DNA of 64,000 bases from positions 17,890 through 81,889 of the forward strand of contig JAOHHD010000002.1 of the NCBI GenBank assembly GCA_028117185.1. The letters run 5' to 3'. The position numbers and the translations under genes were made by a program. Below the pieces are notes generated by a model, which saw only the letters and a program-made list of their open reading frames with translations, was not told the DNA's origin and did not search any database. Of this stretch, positions 26,079 through 36,526 are shown piece after piece; within the stretch, counting starts at the first letter, position 1; every line of letters starts with the position of its first letter. Source of the DNA: Luminiphilus sp. GTDB taxonomy: Bacteria > Pseudomonadota > Gammaproteobacteria > Pseudomonadales > Halieaceae.

Positions 26079-26992
26079 TGGACCGGGAGCACTTACCGGT
26101 TTTGCTCGAGGAGGTCATTGGGGCACTGATGGTATCGCCGCACGGAGTGTATGTAGACGGAACCTTCGGCCGGGGCGGGCACAGCACTCGTATCCTTGAC
26201 GCGCTATCTCCGCAAGGGTCGTTGATGGCATTAGATCATGATCCAGCCGCGGTAGAGAAGGCATCGCAATTAGCGAAGCGCGACCAGCGATTTACTTTCA
26301 AGGCGGTAAACTTTAGAGCGCTGAGTCAGCATGTGGAGCCTGCAAGCTTGCAGGGTGTTTTGTTAGATCTCGGCGTGTCTTCGCCGCAGCTAGATGACCC
26401 TGAGCGTGGATTCAGTTTTTCCCACGATGGTCCCTTGGACATGCGAATGAATCCAGACGAGGGGTGTTCTGCAGCAGATTGGTTGGCTGAGGCGCCGGCG
26501 TCTGAAATCGCGACGGTGCTTCGTGAATTGGGTGAAGAGCGTTTTGCCAGACGGATTGCGAATGCGATTGTGACCGCGCGAAGTGAGCAGCCCATCCGGC
26601 GAACAGGGCAATTGGCTGAAGTGGTCTCTGCCGCCAACCCAAAGTGGGAAAAACATAAGCACCCAGCGACGCGCAGTTTTCAAGCCATCAGATTGCATGT
26701 TAACGGCGAGCTAGACGCGCTTCGCGAAGCCTTGCAGGCCATCTTGCTGGCGCTCTCGCCTGGCGGGCGAATGGTGGTGATCAGTTTCCATTCCCTAGAG
26801 GATCGCATCGTTAAGCGATTCATTCGCTCAGCCGTCAGAGGGCCGCAGTTGCCGCCGGGCGTGCCAATTCGTCATAGCGAATATCCGGGTCTGATGCGGC
26901 AGATTGGCAAGGCAGTGATGCCGACATCGACGGAAATCTCCCAGAACCCTCGATCCCGGTCAGCTGTTATGCGTATTGCGGAGCGCCTCTGA
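26078..26992 (+). CDS. rsmH: 16S rRNA (cytosine(1402)-N4)-methyltransferase RsmH
   Basis: RsmH N4-methylates C1402 of 16S rRNA. The 304-residue protein begins MDREHLPVLLEEVIGAL and has SAM motif I VDGTFGRGGHS (about residues 27-37), LDHDPAAV, the LLDLGVSSPQLDDPERGFSF block and the C-terminal VVISFHSLEDRIVKRF. The start overlaps the mraZ stop, and the stop overlaps the ftsL start (TGATG), so translation is coupled along the cluster. Confidence 0.98.
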   Translation: MDREHLPVLLEEVIGALMVSPHGVYVDGTFGRGGHSTRILDALSPQGSLMALDHDPAAVEKASQLAKRDQRFTFKAVNFRALSQHVEPASLQGVLLDLGVSSPQLDDPERGFSFSHDGPLDMRMNPDEGCSAADWLAEAPASEIATVLRELGEERFARRIANAIVTARSEQPIRRTGQLAEVVSAANPKWEKHKHPATRSFQAIRLHVNGELDALREALQAILLALSPGGRMVVISFHSLEDRIVKRFIRSAVRGPQLPPGVPIRHSEYPGLMRQIGKAVMPTSTEISQNPRSRSAVMRIAERL

Positions 26993-27276
26993 TGAATCGC
27001 TTCCCGGCACCTAACTCGATATTGCTGGTCATGCTTGTGTTGCTTTTGCTGGTTTCGAGTCTTGGATTGGTGGCTAGTACGCATCAGGTAAGGGATGGCT
27101 ATGCGCAATTACAGTCACTTGAGTTGCAGCGCTGGCAACTGCAAGAGCAGTACACCCGCCTTTTGCTCGAGATGAATACGTGGGCGGCGCCCCACCGTGT
27201 CGGGAGAATCGCTTCCGACACGCTGTCGATGACGACTCCTGATGTCAGTTTATCTTATTCGGTCGTGGAGCCATGA
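26992..27276 (+). CDS. ftsL: Cell division protein FtsL
   Basis: FtsL is a small bitopic divisome protein that, with FtsB and FtsQ, activates FtsWI. The 94-residue product has a short cytoplasmic N-terminus, one membrane helix (ILLVMLVLLLLVSSLGLVAS, about residues 9-28) and a periplasmic coiled-coil (LQSLELQRWQLQEQYTRLLLEMNTW). It overlaps ftsI by 4 bases (ATGA). Confidence 0.93.
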   Translation: MNRFPAPNSILLVMLVLLLLVSSLGLVASTHQVRDGYAQLQSLELQRWQLQEQYTRLLLEMNTWAAPHRVGRIASDTLSMTTPDVSLSYSVVEP

Positions 27277-28997
27277 AGACCGTGTATCCGGCAGCAACGC
27301 GGTGGCGCTACCTCTTTATCTGCTGCTTGCTGATGACTTTAGCCGGAGTATTGATTGGTAGACTGGTCATGCTTCAAGTTACAGACGGGGGACAAGGCGC
27401 TGCTTTTCTGCGTGAGCAGGGTGCCATGCGAACGGTTCGCACCGCCGAGATTCCCGTTTATCGGGGGTTAATTGAGGATCGACATGGCACGCCTCTCGCG
27501 ATCAGTTCACCAGTGGTATCGCTGTGGGCGAATCCACAGCAGTTAAAGGATAGCCCGCGGCTCGAAGAGTTATCCGCACTGCTTGGGATCGACGGGGCGA
27601 TTCTAAAAGACAAGCTCGCTTTGTACGGCAATAAGCACTTCATGTATTTGGCGAGGCATCAAGCCCCAGATTTTGCACGCCAGATACTCCAAGAAGCATT
27701 TCCTGGCGTTCGGGGTGAGCGAGCGTATCGACGCTATTACCCCGCCGGAGAGGTAACCGCTCAGGTGCTGGGTTTGACCAATGTAGATGGCGAAGGCATT
27801 GCTGGCATCGAGCTGGCATTTGAGCAGTGGCTACAGGGCGTTCCCGGTAAGAAGCGTTTCATAAAAGATCTGCATGGCGAAGCAGTCCGTGATGTCGGCT
27901 TGATCACCAAGCCGCGCCCCGGCAAGGCGCTTTCTCTGAGCTTAGACTTGCGCCTGCAGTATGTTCAGCACCGTGAGTTGCAGCGAGCAATGAAAGAGAC
28001 GGGCGCCGTCGCAGGCTCCGCTATCACGGTCGACGCTTGGACGGGGGAGATCCTTGCCGTCAGTAATTACCCTGTTTTTAACCCTAATAACCGCGAGGCA
28101 TTTGATTACAGTGCGGCCCGTAATCGTGCTCTGACTGATGTTTATGAGCCGGGTTCAACAATCAAAACGCTGACGCTCATTGCAGCGCTGGAAAGTGGGC
28201 AATTTACGATTGACAGCCTCGTTGATACGGCGCCTGGCCGTATCCGAGTGGGTCGTAAAATGCTCCATGATCCCCGTAATTATGGTGAGATCAGTGTTTC
28301 AAAAATCATCGAGAAGTCGAGTCAGGTAGGGGTCACCAAACTCGCCCAAGCTGTCGGTCACGAAGCCGTTCTGGATGTGCTGCTCAGGTTCGGCTTCGGA
28401 ACGCAAACTGGTACCGGCTTTCCGGGCGAGCGGGCGGGCTCTCTGCCAAGCATGGCGCATTGGAGTGAAATAGAAAAAGTCACGCTCGCCTTTGGTTACG
28501 GTTTGAATGCGACGCCCATTCAGTTGGCGCAGGCCTATTCGATTTTGGCTAATGATGGCGTTAAGCAGCCACTGACTTTGCTGAAGCAAGAACGCGAGAC
28601 ATTGCCGGTTGGGCAGCGCGTAGTTGATGCTCAGGTGGCTCAAGATGTGTTGCAGGTGCTCGGTCGTGTTACGGGTTCTGGTGGTACCGCTACCTTGGCG
28701 CAAGTCCCCGGTTTTTCGGTGGGCGGTAAGACAGGAACGGTGCATAAAGTTGGCGAGACAGGCTATTTGGATGATCAGTACGTTGCCCTCTTTGTGGGTG
28801 TCGCGCCGCTGAAGAAGCCACGCTATGTCACGACGATCTTAATTGACCAGCCTCGGGGCGATCACTATGGCGGCGGTCTAGCTGCCGCGCCCGTTTATTC
28901 AAGGATCACGGAGGAAGTGCTGCGAATACACAATGCGCAGCCAGATCGCTCCTCAGCGGGCGCATTGGTCGCTGCGTATCGTGGAGCGCAACAATGA
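27273..28997 (+). CDS. ftsI: Septal peptidoglycan transpeptidase FtsI (PBP3)
   Basis: FtsI is the class B penicillin-binding protein that crosslinks septal peptidoglycan with FtsW. The 574-residue protein has a membrane anchor (about residues 11-32), the pedestal with YRGLIEDRHGTPLA, and the transpeptidase domain: SxxK as STIK (Ser295) and KTGT at 486-489. The motif normally read as SSN is SSQ here (349-351). This conserved asparagine is part of the active site in most PBP3 proteins, so the change is noteworthy. It overlaps murE by 4 bases. Confidence 0.97.
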   Translation: MKTVYPAATRWRYLFICCLLMTLAGVLIGRLVMLQVTDGGQGAAFLREQGAMRTVRTAEIPVYRGLIEDRHGTPLAISSPVVSLWANPQQLKDSPRLEELSALLGIDGAILKDKLALYGNKHFMYLARHQAPDFARQILQEAFPGVRGERAYRRYYPAGEVTAQVLGLTNVDGEGIAGIELAFEQWLQGVPGKKRFIKDLHGEAVRDVGLITKPRPGKALSLSLDLRLQYVQHRELQRAMKETGAVAGSAITVDAWTGEILAVSNYPVFNPNNREAFDYSAARNRALTDVYEPGSTIKTLTLIAALESGQFTIDSLVDTAPGRIRVGRKMLHDPRNYGEISVSKIIEKSSQVGVTKLAQAVGHEAVLDVLLRFGFGTQTGTGFPGERAGSLPSMAHWSEIEKVTLAFGYGLNATPIQLAQAYSILANDGVKQPLTLLKQERETLPVGQRVVDAQVAQDVLQVLGRVTGSGGTATLAQVPGFSVGGKTGTVHKVGETGYLDDQYVALFVGVAPLKKPRYVTTILIDQPRGDHYGGGLAAAPVYSRITEEVLRIHNAQPDRSSAGALVAAYRGAQQ

Positions 28998-30436
28998 TGG
29001 GGCTGCGAGATTTACTGGCGGATCACACGCTGTCCAACGTGTTGCTGGACAATATGACGTTAGATAGTCGTGAAGTTCAGCCCAATATGATTTTTGTTGC
29101 GGTCCCGGGGGCAGAACGCGACGGCAGAGATTTTATCCATACCGCTTTGAAGCAGGGTGCTGGGGCGGTATTGGCAGAGGCCGATGGTCGGGAATTACCT
29201 GATGACGATCGAGTGATCGCGGTCACTGATTTAAAGGAGCGGATCGGCTCGCTCGTCGACCGCTTTTATCACTCACCGTCTCGTCAGTTAAAAGTGATGG
29301 CGGTCACTGGTACAAACGGTAAGACGTCAATCGTAGAGTTGACCCGTCAGTTATTACAGGCAGTTGGGTTGCAAGCAGGTTCCATTGGCACACTTGGATC
29401 GCGACTGGCCGGTCCACCGACAGAGGTGCGCAATACGACGCCCGACTGTATTACGTTACATCGGCAGCTGCGTGTTTGGCGGGATGCGGGCGTGGATTAC
29501 GTCGCCATGGAAGCGTCGAGTCACGCGCTGGATCAGCGTCGACTCGATGGCCTGGCCATTGATGTGGCGGTGTTTACCAATCTCTCCCGCGATCACCTTG
29601 ATTACCATCATTCGATGGAAGCCTACTGTGAATCAAAGCTCAAGCTGTTCCGCGACTTTGCTTCCTCAGTGCAAATTTTTAATGCCGATGACAGCCTTTT
29701 ATCGTCTCAGACTGATATCTGGGATCGTGGGAGTATCGGTATTTCGTTTAGTGATGAATCAGCAGATGTGCTGATTGGGATCACCGATGTCGCGCCGTTG
29801 GCATTCACCCTGCGAACGCCTTGGGGTGACGCGCAGATCACATCATTGCTCGCCGGCCGATTTAACGCATTCAACCTAACAGTGGCGATCGTGGCGGCCG
29901 CCTCGCTAGGAGTGCCTTTTACTGAGATTGTTGCGGTCACCAATCAATTAAAACCCGTTCCGGGTCGTCTTGAGCCGATCGAAGCGGCGTCTGACATCAC
30001 GGTTGTGATTGATTACGCCCACACCCCCGATGCGCTTCATCGCGCCATTATGGCGGTTTCCGAAGCGCGGCAGCAGGGTTGTCTTTGGGTTTTGTTTGGC
30101 TGCGGTGGAGACCGGGATCGCGGTAAGCGATCGGAGATGGGGGCGGTAGCGTCTCGTTTAGCGGATCGCGTCGTTGTAACGAGCGACAATCCCAGGAGCG
30201 AGCCACCGGAGGCCATTATTCAGGATATTTTGATGGGCTGTGGAGGCGCGGCGCCGCTAGTAGAGGTTGATCGAGCAGCCGCTATTGCGCGGGTTATTGC
30301 TGAGGCCGCTGCCGGTGATACCGTTTTAATAGCCGGCAAGGGGCATGAGACTTATCAGGAGATTGCAGGCGATCGAATAGCCTTCTCCGATGTGCAATGC
30401 GCCAATCATTATCTGGCACAAAGGCGGGCTGCCTGA
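28994..30436 (+). CDS. murE: UDP-MurNAc-tripeptide synthetase MurE
   Basis: MurE adds the third residue of the peptidoglycan stem. The 480-residue Mur ligase has the ATP loop GTNGKTS (about residues 109-115), NTTPDCITLHRQL, the substrate-carbamate region and the amino-acid selectivity motif DNPRSE, which in this family indicates meso-diaminopimelate rather than lysine (DNPR versus DDPN). The start overlaps ftsI (ATGA), and the stop overlaps the murF ATG. Confidence 0.97.
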   Translation: MMGLRDLLADHTLSNVLLDNMTLDSREVQPNMIFVAVPGAERDGRDFIHTALKQGAGAVLAEADGRELPDDDRVIAVTDLKERIGSLVDRFYHSPSRQLKVMAVTGTNGKTSIVELTRQLLQAVGLQAGSIGTLGSRLAGPPTEVRNTTPDCITLHRQLRVWRDAGVDYVAMEASSHALDQRRLDGLAIDVAVFTNLSRDHLDYHHSMEAYCESKLKLFRDFASSVQIFNADDSLLSSQTDIWDRGSIGISFSDESADVLIGITDVAPLAFTLRTPWGDAQITSLLAGRFNAFNLTVAIVAAASLGVPFTEIVAVTNQLKPVPGRLEPIEAASDITVVIDYAHTPDALHRAIMAVSEARQQGCLWVLFGCGGDRDRGKRSEMGAVASRLADRVVVTSDNPRSEPPEAIIQDILMGCGGAAPLVEVDRAAAIARVIAEAAAGDTVLIAGKGHETYQEIAGDRIAFSDVQCANHYLAQRRAA

Positions 30437-31797
30437 TGGTTTCGGTGGCATTACAAGCGTTAGCAACGCGAACCAATGGCGAACTAATTGGTGAGTCTGT
30501 TCCGCTTCAAGGACTGGCAATTGACAGCCGATTGACCCAGCCCGGGGATTTATTTGCGGCCATTGAGGGGATTCAGGTTGATGGCCATGATTTTGCGCCA
30601 GAAGCAACCGCCGCAGGCGCGGCGGCTGTGCTCACAGAGCGAGAGGTTAAGGGGTTAACGCCCCAGCTAGTGGTGTCTGACGTGGTGAAGGCGTCGGGTC
30701 ACTTTGCGTTGCTGAAACGTCAGGCCTTTCTTGGTTCAGTGGTGGCTGTTACCGGCAGTGCCGGGAAGACGACGACTAAAAATCTCATTGCGGCTGCCTT
30801 GTCCGGAGCCGGGACTGTCCACGCGACGCAGGGTAATCAAAATAACGAGCTCGGCGTGCCCATCACTTTGGCCGGTCTGAACGAATCGCATCAGTTTGGT
30901 GTGATTGAGATGGGTGCGGGGCGGCCGGGTGATATTGCTTACCTTTGCCAGTTGGCACAGCCAAGCGTTGCCGTGTGTTTGAACGCCTCGGCGGCGCATT
31001 TAATGAATTATCAGAGTGTCGATGAGATCGCAGTTACAAAAGGCGAGATACTCGAGGGATTGGGAGGCGAGGGGCTGGCGATTATCAATGCCGATCAGCC
31101 GTGGCTTGCTCAATGGATTAAGCAGGCCGGTGACGCCAGAAAAATCACTTTTGGACTGTCGGAGAAAGCAGATTACCGCGCAATCAATATTCACTACCGC
31201 GGGCTGAGTGGAACCCAATTCGACTTAATCGCCCCCTCAACGGTTTTGCCAGTCAGCCTACGATTGCCTGGGGAAGCGCAGGTTATTAATGCACTCGCCG
31301 CACTAGCAGTCGCCATTGAGTTGGGAGTGGCTCCTGATACGGCGGTGGACGGGCTACTTCAAGTCGCCCCCGAGGTTGGCCGCGGAGCGGTATTGGTCGG
31401 ACGAACCAGCGGGCAAGTGGTGGACGATAGTTATAACGCGAATCCAGCGGCCGTCATGGCAGCGATCGATCTGTTGGCGCAAGAGTCAGCCTACCAGGTG
31501 CTCGTTCTCGGACCTATGTTGGAGTTGGGGTCAACGAGCGATGCCTTACATCATGATGTTGGTCGCTACGCCAAAGCGGCAGGAATCGATTGTTTGTTGG
31601 CAGTAGGGCAGGAAGCGGCGTCAGCCGCTGAAGCGTTTGGACAGGGTGCCCAGTATTTCCCCGATCAGCAGGCGTTGTGGGCGGCTTTTCCTGATTTGCC
31701 TGATGAACACATTATTTGGGTGAAAGGTTCCCGCGGCGCGATGCTGGAAAAAACCGTGCACTGGTTGACGCGACCAGAGGGAGCCTCGTCGTGCTGA
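30436..31797 (+). CDS. murF: UDP-MurNAc-tripeptide-D-alanyl-D-alanine ligase MurF
   Basis: MurF attaches D-Ala-D-Ala to the tripeptide. I use the ATG at 30436, sharing a base with the murE stop; 453 residues is the normal length. The ATP loop is [10 protein letters not shown] (about residues 107-116), followed by [28 protein letters not shown] and [16 protein letters not shown]. The C-terminal domain carries [10 protein letters not shown]. It overlaps the start of mraY. Confidence 0.97.
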   Translation: MVSVALQALATRTNGELIGESVPLQGLAIDSRLTQPGDLFAAIEGIQVDGHDFAPEATAAGAAAVLTEREVKGLTPQLVVSDVVKASGHFALLKRQAFLGSVVAVTGSAGKTTTKNLIAAALSGAGTVHATQGNQNNELGVPITLAGLNESHQFGVIEMGAGRPGDIAYLCQLAQPSVAVCLNASAAHLMNYQSVDEIAVTKGEILEGLGGEGLAIINADQPWLAQWIKQAGDARKITFGLSEKADYRAINIHYRGLSGTQFDLIAPSTVLPVSLRLPGEAQVINALAALAVAIELGVAPDTAVDGLLQVAPEVGRGAVLVGRTSGQVVDDSYNANPAAVMAAIDLLAQESAYQVLVLGPMLELGSTSDALHHDVGRYAKAAGIDCLLAVGQEAASAAEAFGQGAQYFPDQQALWAAFPDLPDEHIIWVKGSRGAMLEKTVHWLTRPEGASSC

Positions 31798-32873
31798 TGT
31801 GGCTGAGTGAGCAGTTACTGTTCTTGGATCCGGGCTTTGGTGTTTTTCAGTACCTCACGTTAAGGGCAATTTTAGCCGCCTGCTCTGCGATGCTGATCTC
31901 GATGCTGGTGGGCCCCTTCGTGATTGCACGGCTGAATGATTTGCAAATTGGGCAGACGATTCGCTCCGAGGGACCAGAGTCTCACCTCGTCAAGGCGGGC
32001 ACGCCGACAATGGGCGGGGCATTGATTCTTGTGGCGGTGTTAGGGTCGACGCTTCTTTGGGCTGATCTTGATAATCGATACGTCTGGATCGTTGTTGTGA
32101 CGACGGCCGCGTTTGGCGCCATTGGCTGGGTTGACGACTATCGAAAAGTCGTCAGAAAAGATACGAGAGGGTTACCGGCCCGTTGGAAGTATTTCTGGCA
32201 GTCGGTTGCTGCATTGGTTTGTACCGCATTGCTGTTGTCAACGGCGACATCGCCAGCAGAGACAAACCTTTACGTGCCGTTTTTCAAAGACGTGGCTTGG
32301 TCAATGGGTTGGTTGTTCGTGCCCTTTAGCTATTTTGTGATTGTCGGATCCAGTAACGCGGTGAATTTAACGGATGGATTAGATGGCCTTGCCATTATGC
32401 CAACTGTCATGGTGGCAACGGGTCTGGGTGTGATCGCCTATCTCGCTGGTCATGTCGAATTCGCTGACTATTTAAATATTGCCTACTTATCAGGTGCTGG
32501 TGAGTTGGTGGTGTTTTGTGGCGCGATCGCCGGGGCGGGTCTCGGTTTTCTCTGGTTTAACACGTATCCGGCAATGATTTTCATGGGAGATGTTGGCGCT
32601 TTAGCACTGGGTGCTGCGCTGGGCGTCGTCGCAGTGATCACCCGCCACGAGATTGTGCTCTTCATCATGGGAGGCATTTTCGTACTCGAGACGCTCTCGG
32701 TGATTATTCAAGTGAGCTCTTTCAAGTTAACGGGACGGCGTGTGTTTCGTATGGCGCCGATTCACCATCACTTTGAACTGAAAGGCTGGCCCGAACCGCG
32801 CGTGATTGTTCGGTTTTGGATTATCACGGTGATGCTGGTGCTGTTTGGCCTCGCCACATTGAAGTTGCGGTGA
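31791..32873 (+). CDS. mraY: Phospho-N-acetylmuramoyl-pentapeptide transferase MraY
   Basis: MraY makes lipid I on the cytoplasmic face of the inner membrane. I choose the GTG at 31791 inside the murF end, which gives [10 protein letters not shown], closely matching E. coli MLVWLAEHL, and 360 residues as in E. coli. An ATG at 31797 is the alternative. The ten-helix protein has [20 protein letters not shown], the catalytic [10 protein letters not shown] and the histidine motif [12 protein letters not shown]. Confidence 0.97.
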   Translation: MLMWLSEQLLFLDPGFGVFQYLTLRAILAACSAMLISMLVGPFVIARLNDLQIGQTIRSEGPESHLVKAGTPTMGGALILVAVLGSTLLWADLDNRYVWIVVVTTAAFGAIGWVDDYRKVVRKDTRGLPARWKYFWQSVAALVCTALLLSTATSPAETNLYVPFFKDVAWSMGWLFVPFSYFVIVGSSNAVNLTDGLDGLAIMPTVMVATGLGVIAYLAGHVEFADYLNIAYLSGAGELVVFCGAIAGAGLGFLWFNTYPAMIFMGDVGALALGAALGVVAVITRHEIVLFIMGGIFVLETLSVIIQVSSFKLTGRRVFRMAPIHHHFELKGWPEPRVIVRFWIITVMLVLFGLATLKLR

Positions 32874-32877
32874 GCTA

Positions 32878-34239
32878 ATGCAAACCCTTAACACAATGAT
32901 TGCTAGCTCTGAAAAACGGTTGATCGTCGGCCTAGGTATGACGGGTCGGTCCGTCGCACGTTGGTGGCGTCAACAAGGGATCGCCTTCACGGCTTTTGAT
33001 ACGCGGCAGGAGATGGCCAGCGATCCCGCAATCTGTGCAGAAATGGATCCGCAGTCAGTCACATTTGGTGAGGTGGATCCTGATTTTGCCGACGACGTGA
33101 CCGAAATGATCGTGAGCCCAGGGGTGTCCTTAGACCACCCGTTAGTGGCTCGAGCGTCTGCGCGAGGTTGTCGCATACGCGGTGATATTGATTTGTTTAT
33201 GGAGGCGGTTCAGGTGCCGGTAATCGGTATCACTGGCTCCAACGGAAAGTCGACAGTGACGGCGCTCCTTGGCGAAATGATGAACGCCTGCGATATCTCC
33301 GCGTCGGTTGGCGGTAATTTCGGTAGACCAGCGCTCGATTTGTTGGCTGATGGTGCCGATTACTACGTACTAGAGCTATCGAGCTTTCAGCTTGAACGTG
33401 CCGAGGCGCTAGGCCTAGAGATCGCAACAGTGCTCAATATTAGCGCCGACCATCTCGATCGCTATCCCTCATTGAAGGAGTATCACCGCGCTAAGCACCG
33501 CATTTTCCGAGGGGCAAAAAAGATCGTTGCAAATCGTGATGAACCACTGACTGTTCCGCTGATATCGGATGAGGTTCGAGTCAGGTGGTGTCGGTTGGGT
33601 GAGCCTGATCTTGGTGAGTTTGGTTTAAGAGAGGTAGAGGGAGCACAGTGGCTTTGCCAAGGATGGGAGCCACTGGTAGAAAGTGCTGAGCTAACGCTTC
33701 CCGGACGACATAACCTTCAAAACGTGTTGGTGGCATTGGCGATAGGCCTCGAGCTGGAGCTGCCATTGTCATGTCTGGTGGCGGCAGCAAAAGCGTATCG
33801 GGGGCTACCCCATCGATGTCAGTTCGTGGCTGAGCGAAATGGCGTCCATTTTATTGATGATAGTAAGGGCACCAATATTGGCGCAACGCTCGCCGCGCTC
33901 AAAGGGTTGAGCAGCGACGGCAAGATTTGGTTGATTTTGGGTGGTCAGGGGAAAGGACAGGATTTTTCGCTCTTATCTCAGGCAGTGTCGGATTGTTGTG
34001 CAGGTGTGATCGTCATCGGTGAGGCTGCTCAGGATATCGCCCACCATCTCAGTAATGTGCCGTCACTCTCACAGGCTGCTACGTTAAAAATCGCGGTTGA
34101 TCAGGCCGCCGCCGCAGCAGTCCCCGGACAAATCGTACTGTTGTCGCCGGCGTGTGCCAGTTTAGATATGTTTGCGAATTACATTGATCGCGGCGAACAA
34201 TTTCAGTCAGCGGTCGCGGCACTTGGGGTGGCAGCATGA
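32878..34239 (+). CDS. murD: UDP-MurNAc-L-alanine:D-glutamate ligase MurD
   Basis: MurD adds D-glutamate to UDP-MurNAc-L-Ala. The 453-residue protein has an N-terminal Rossmann domain (LIVGLGMTGRSVARWW), the ATP loop GSNGKSTVTALLGEMM, the ELSSFQLE motif, NISADHLDRY and FIDDSKGTNIGATLAAL. It starts 4 bases after mraY and overlaps ftsW by 4 bases. Confidence 0.97.
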   Translation: MQTLNTMIASSEKRLIVGLGMTGRSVARWWRQQGIAFTAFDTRQEMASDPAICAEMDPQSVTFGEVDPDFADDVTEMIVSPGVSLDHPLVARASARGCRIRGDIDLFMEAVQVPVIGITGSNGKSTVTALLGEMMNACDISASVGGNFGRPALDLLADGADYYVLELSSFQLERAEALGLEIATVLNISADHLDRYPSLKEYHRAKHRIFRGAKKIVANRDEPLTVPLISDEVRVRWCRLGEPDLGEFGLREVEGAQWLCQGWEPLVESAELTLPGRHNLQNVLVALAIGLELELPLSCLVAAAKAYRGLPHRCQFVAERNGVHFIDDSKGTNIGATLAALKGLSSDGKIWLILGGQGKGQDFSLLSQAVSDCCAGVIVIGEAAQDIAHHLSNVPSLSQAATLKIAVDQAAAAAVPGQIVLLSPACASLDMFANYIDRGEQFQSAVAALGVAA

Positions 34240-35399
34240 GCGGCGCTATGCCCTTGCGGGGATACAGCGGCGACCCACTCTTACTGGGGTTCGGTGCGGC
34301 ACTGATTAGTATTGGTTTAGTTGCGATTGCCTCTGCATCAATCGAATACAGTGACTTTAACTTCGGTAATCCATGGCATCACGCTGAGCGTCATAGCCTC
34401 TATCTGTTGGTTGCACTGTCAGCGGCTTTCCTGTCGTACATGATTCCCACTGAAACATTTAACCGTCTTTCTCCGTGGTTACTGTTTATCGCCTTTGCAC
34501 TACTCATCTTGGTGCTCATGCCGGGTATTGGTCGCGAGGTAAATGGTGCCCAGCGATGGTTGCCCTTGCTGGGCTCATTAACGGTGCAGCCATCAGAATT
34601 TGCTAAGTTTGCACTGCTGCTCTACACCGCTGGCTACTTGGTGAGGCAAGAGGACGCCGTGCGCCATCACTGGCTGGGACTGGCCAAGCTCATTTTCATT
34701 GTGGGTATCGTCGCTCTTTTGCTGCTGCTGGAGCCTGACTTTGGCGCCACGGTGATTGCTGTGGGTACCGTAGTTGGGATGATGTTTCTGGCGGGCGCTC
34801 GATTAATTTACGTATTCGCGCTCCTTGCGGCAGTGGCGTTAGGCTTTTTGGTATTGGTGTTCAGTGCGCCATATCGATTACAGCGACTCACCGCTTACCA
34901 AGACCCTTGGTCAGACCCCTTTGGCGCTGGCTTTCAATTGGTGCAATCCCTCATTGCCTTTGGTCAAGGGGAATGGTTCGGTGTGGGGCTCGGTAACAGT
35001 ATTCAGAAGTTATTTTATTTACCTGAAGCCCATACCGACTTTGTCTTTTCGATATGGGCAGAGGAAACGGGATTATTCGGCGCGATCATACTGATTTTAT
35101 TATTCGTCGGTTTCATCGCGCGCATCATGCAGACCGGTTGGCGTGCTGCGGCGGAGGGAGATGGTTTTGCGGCTTATCTCTGTTTCGGCGTTGGCCTCAT
35201 GTTTGCCGGTCAAGTGTTCATCAATATGGGAGCGAGCTCGGGATTACTGCCCACTAAAGGCTTGACGCTGCCCTTCGTCAGTTATGGCGGCTCGAGCTTG
35301 ATCATTAACTGTGTCCTGCTAGGTATCGTACTGCGCATTGCTCAGCAGCTGCGACCACAGCAGCTTACCGATCAAAGCGTGTCGCGGAGATTGCCATGA
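34236..35399 (+). CDS. ftsW: Septal peptidoglycan polymerase FtsW
   Basis: FtsW is the SEDS-family glycosyltransferase that polymerises septal glycan with FtsI. The 387-residue protein has about ten membrane helices, the EVNGAQRWLPLLGSLTVQPSEFAK motif in part, the catalytic aspartate region LLEPDFGATVI and the C-terminal GLTLPFVSYGGSSLI. It is flanked by 4-base overlaps with murD and murG. Confidence 0.97.
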   Translation: MSGAMPLRGYSGDPLLLGFGAALISIGLVAIASASIEYSDFNFGNPWHHAERHSLYLLVALSAAFLSYMIPTETFNRLSPWLLFIAFALLILVLMPGIGREVNGAQRWLPLLGSLTVQPSEFAKFALLLYTAGYLVRQEDAVRHHWLGLAKLIFIVGIVALLLLLEPDFGATVIAVGTVVGMMFLAGARLIYVFALLAAVALGFLVLVFSAPYRLQRLTAYQDPWSDPFGAGFQLVQSLIAFGQGEWFGVGLGNSIQKLFYLPEAHTDFVFSIWAEETGLFGAIILILLFVGFIARIMQTGWRAAAEGDGFAAYLCFGVGLMFAGQVFINMGASSGLLPTKGLTLPFVSYGGSSLIINCVLLGIVLRIAQQLRPQQLTDQSVSRRLP

Positions 35400-36526
35400 C
35401 GGTCGAGTCAACGCGTCACAATGGACATCGCGCCTTGATTGCAGCGGGTGGAACAGGAGGCCATGTTTATCCTGCTCTCGCCGTGGCCGGCGCTTTGTCT
35501 GAGCAGGGCTGGGCCGTTGATTGGATAGGCACTGAACGAGGCATCGAACACCGACTTGTGCCTGCATCGGGTATTCCATTGTATTGCCTCGACGTGTCGG
35601 GTCTCCGCGGAAAAAGCCTCTTCAATCGAGCTCAAAGTCTTTTTAAGGTGATCGGCGGGCTGTGGCGATCGGTGAAAATTATCAGGCGTTTGCGACCCGA
35701 TATCGTTTTAGGAATGGGTGGTTATGCGGCTGGCCCAGCCGGTCTTGCGGCTTGGTTGACGCGGTTACCCTTGGTCATTCACGAGCAAAATGCGGTGGCA
35801 GGCACCACCAATAGATTGTTGGCGCCTTTGGCAATGCGTGTGTTGTGTGGTTTGCCGGGAGAGTTTGCGCAACAGCGCGACGCCAAGGTGGTTGGTAATC
35901 CTGTGCGGGCCAACTTCTACGCGGTGGATCGCAGTGGATTAGCCGAACTTTCAGGCTTTTCTGCACAGCGACCACTGAATCTGCTCGTGCTAGGTGGCAG
36001 TCTGGGTGCTGCCCCCCTCAATCGACTTCTACCAGCGACGTTGGATCGTCTAGTGGTCAAGGGTTTGGGAGCATCCATATCTGTCTGGCAGCAATGTGGC
36101 GAGAGGAACCGGTCCGCCGCAGACGAAGCATGGCAAGGAAGTCGATTTTCCCAGTGCCGCTGCGACGATTTTATTGACGATATGGCAACTGCTTATGCGT
36201 GGGCTGACGTGGTGATTGCGCGAGCCGGCGCATTGACGGTATCGGAGCTGGCAGCGACAGGAACACCCGCCTTACTGATACCGCTACCTCACGCGATCGA
36301 TGATCACCAGACACATAACGCACAAGTGCTGACCGCGACAGGCGGTGCTGTGATGATGACACAGAGCGACGCGACGCCGCAGCGCGTCGCAGATTGTCTT
36401 GAGCAATGGATCCAGTCGCCTGCAAGTTTGCTGGAGATGGCGCGGCGCTCTCTGGCAATGGTGGCGGCGAACGCCACCGATGAAGTGGTAGCGGTCTTAA
36501 AAGAGGTGGCTCATGCAAATGATTGA
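35396..36526 (+). CDS. murG: UDP-GlcNAc:lipid I N-acetylglucosamine transferase MurG
   Basis: MurG converts lipid I to lipid II. The 376-residue GT-B protein has the N-terminal glycine loop AAGGTGGHVYPALAVA (about residues 17-32), VLGMGGYAAGPAGLAAWL, HEQNAVAGTTNRLL, the second loop LVLGGSLGA and the nucleotide-sugar region RAGALTVSELAATGTPALLIPLP. Its end overlaps murC by 14 bases. Confidence 0.97.
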   Translation: MTVESTRHNGHRALIAAGGTGGHVYPALAVAGALSEQGWAVDWIGTERGIEHRLVPASGIPLYCLDVSGLRGKSLFNRAQSLFKVIGGLWRSVKIIRRLRPDIVLGMGGYAAGPAGLAAWLTRLPLVIHEQNAVAGTTNRLLAPLAMRVLCGLPGEFAQQRDAKVVGNPVRANFYAVDRSGLAELSGFSAQRPLNLLVLGGSLGAAPLNRLLPATLDRLVVKGLGASISVWQQCGERNRSAADEAWQGSRFSQCRCDDFIDDMATAYAWADVVIARAGALTVSELAATGTPALLIPLPHAIDDHQTHNAQVLTATGGAVMMTQSDATPQRVADCLEQWIQSPASLLEMARRSLAMVAANATDEVVAVLKEVAHAND

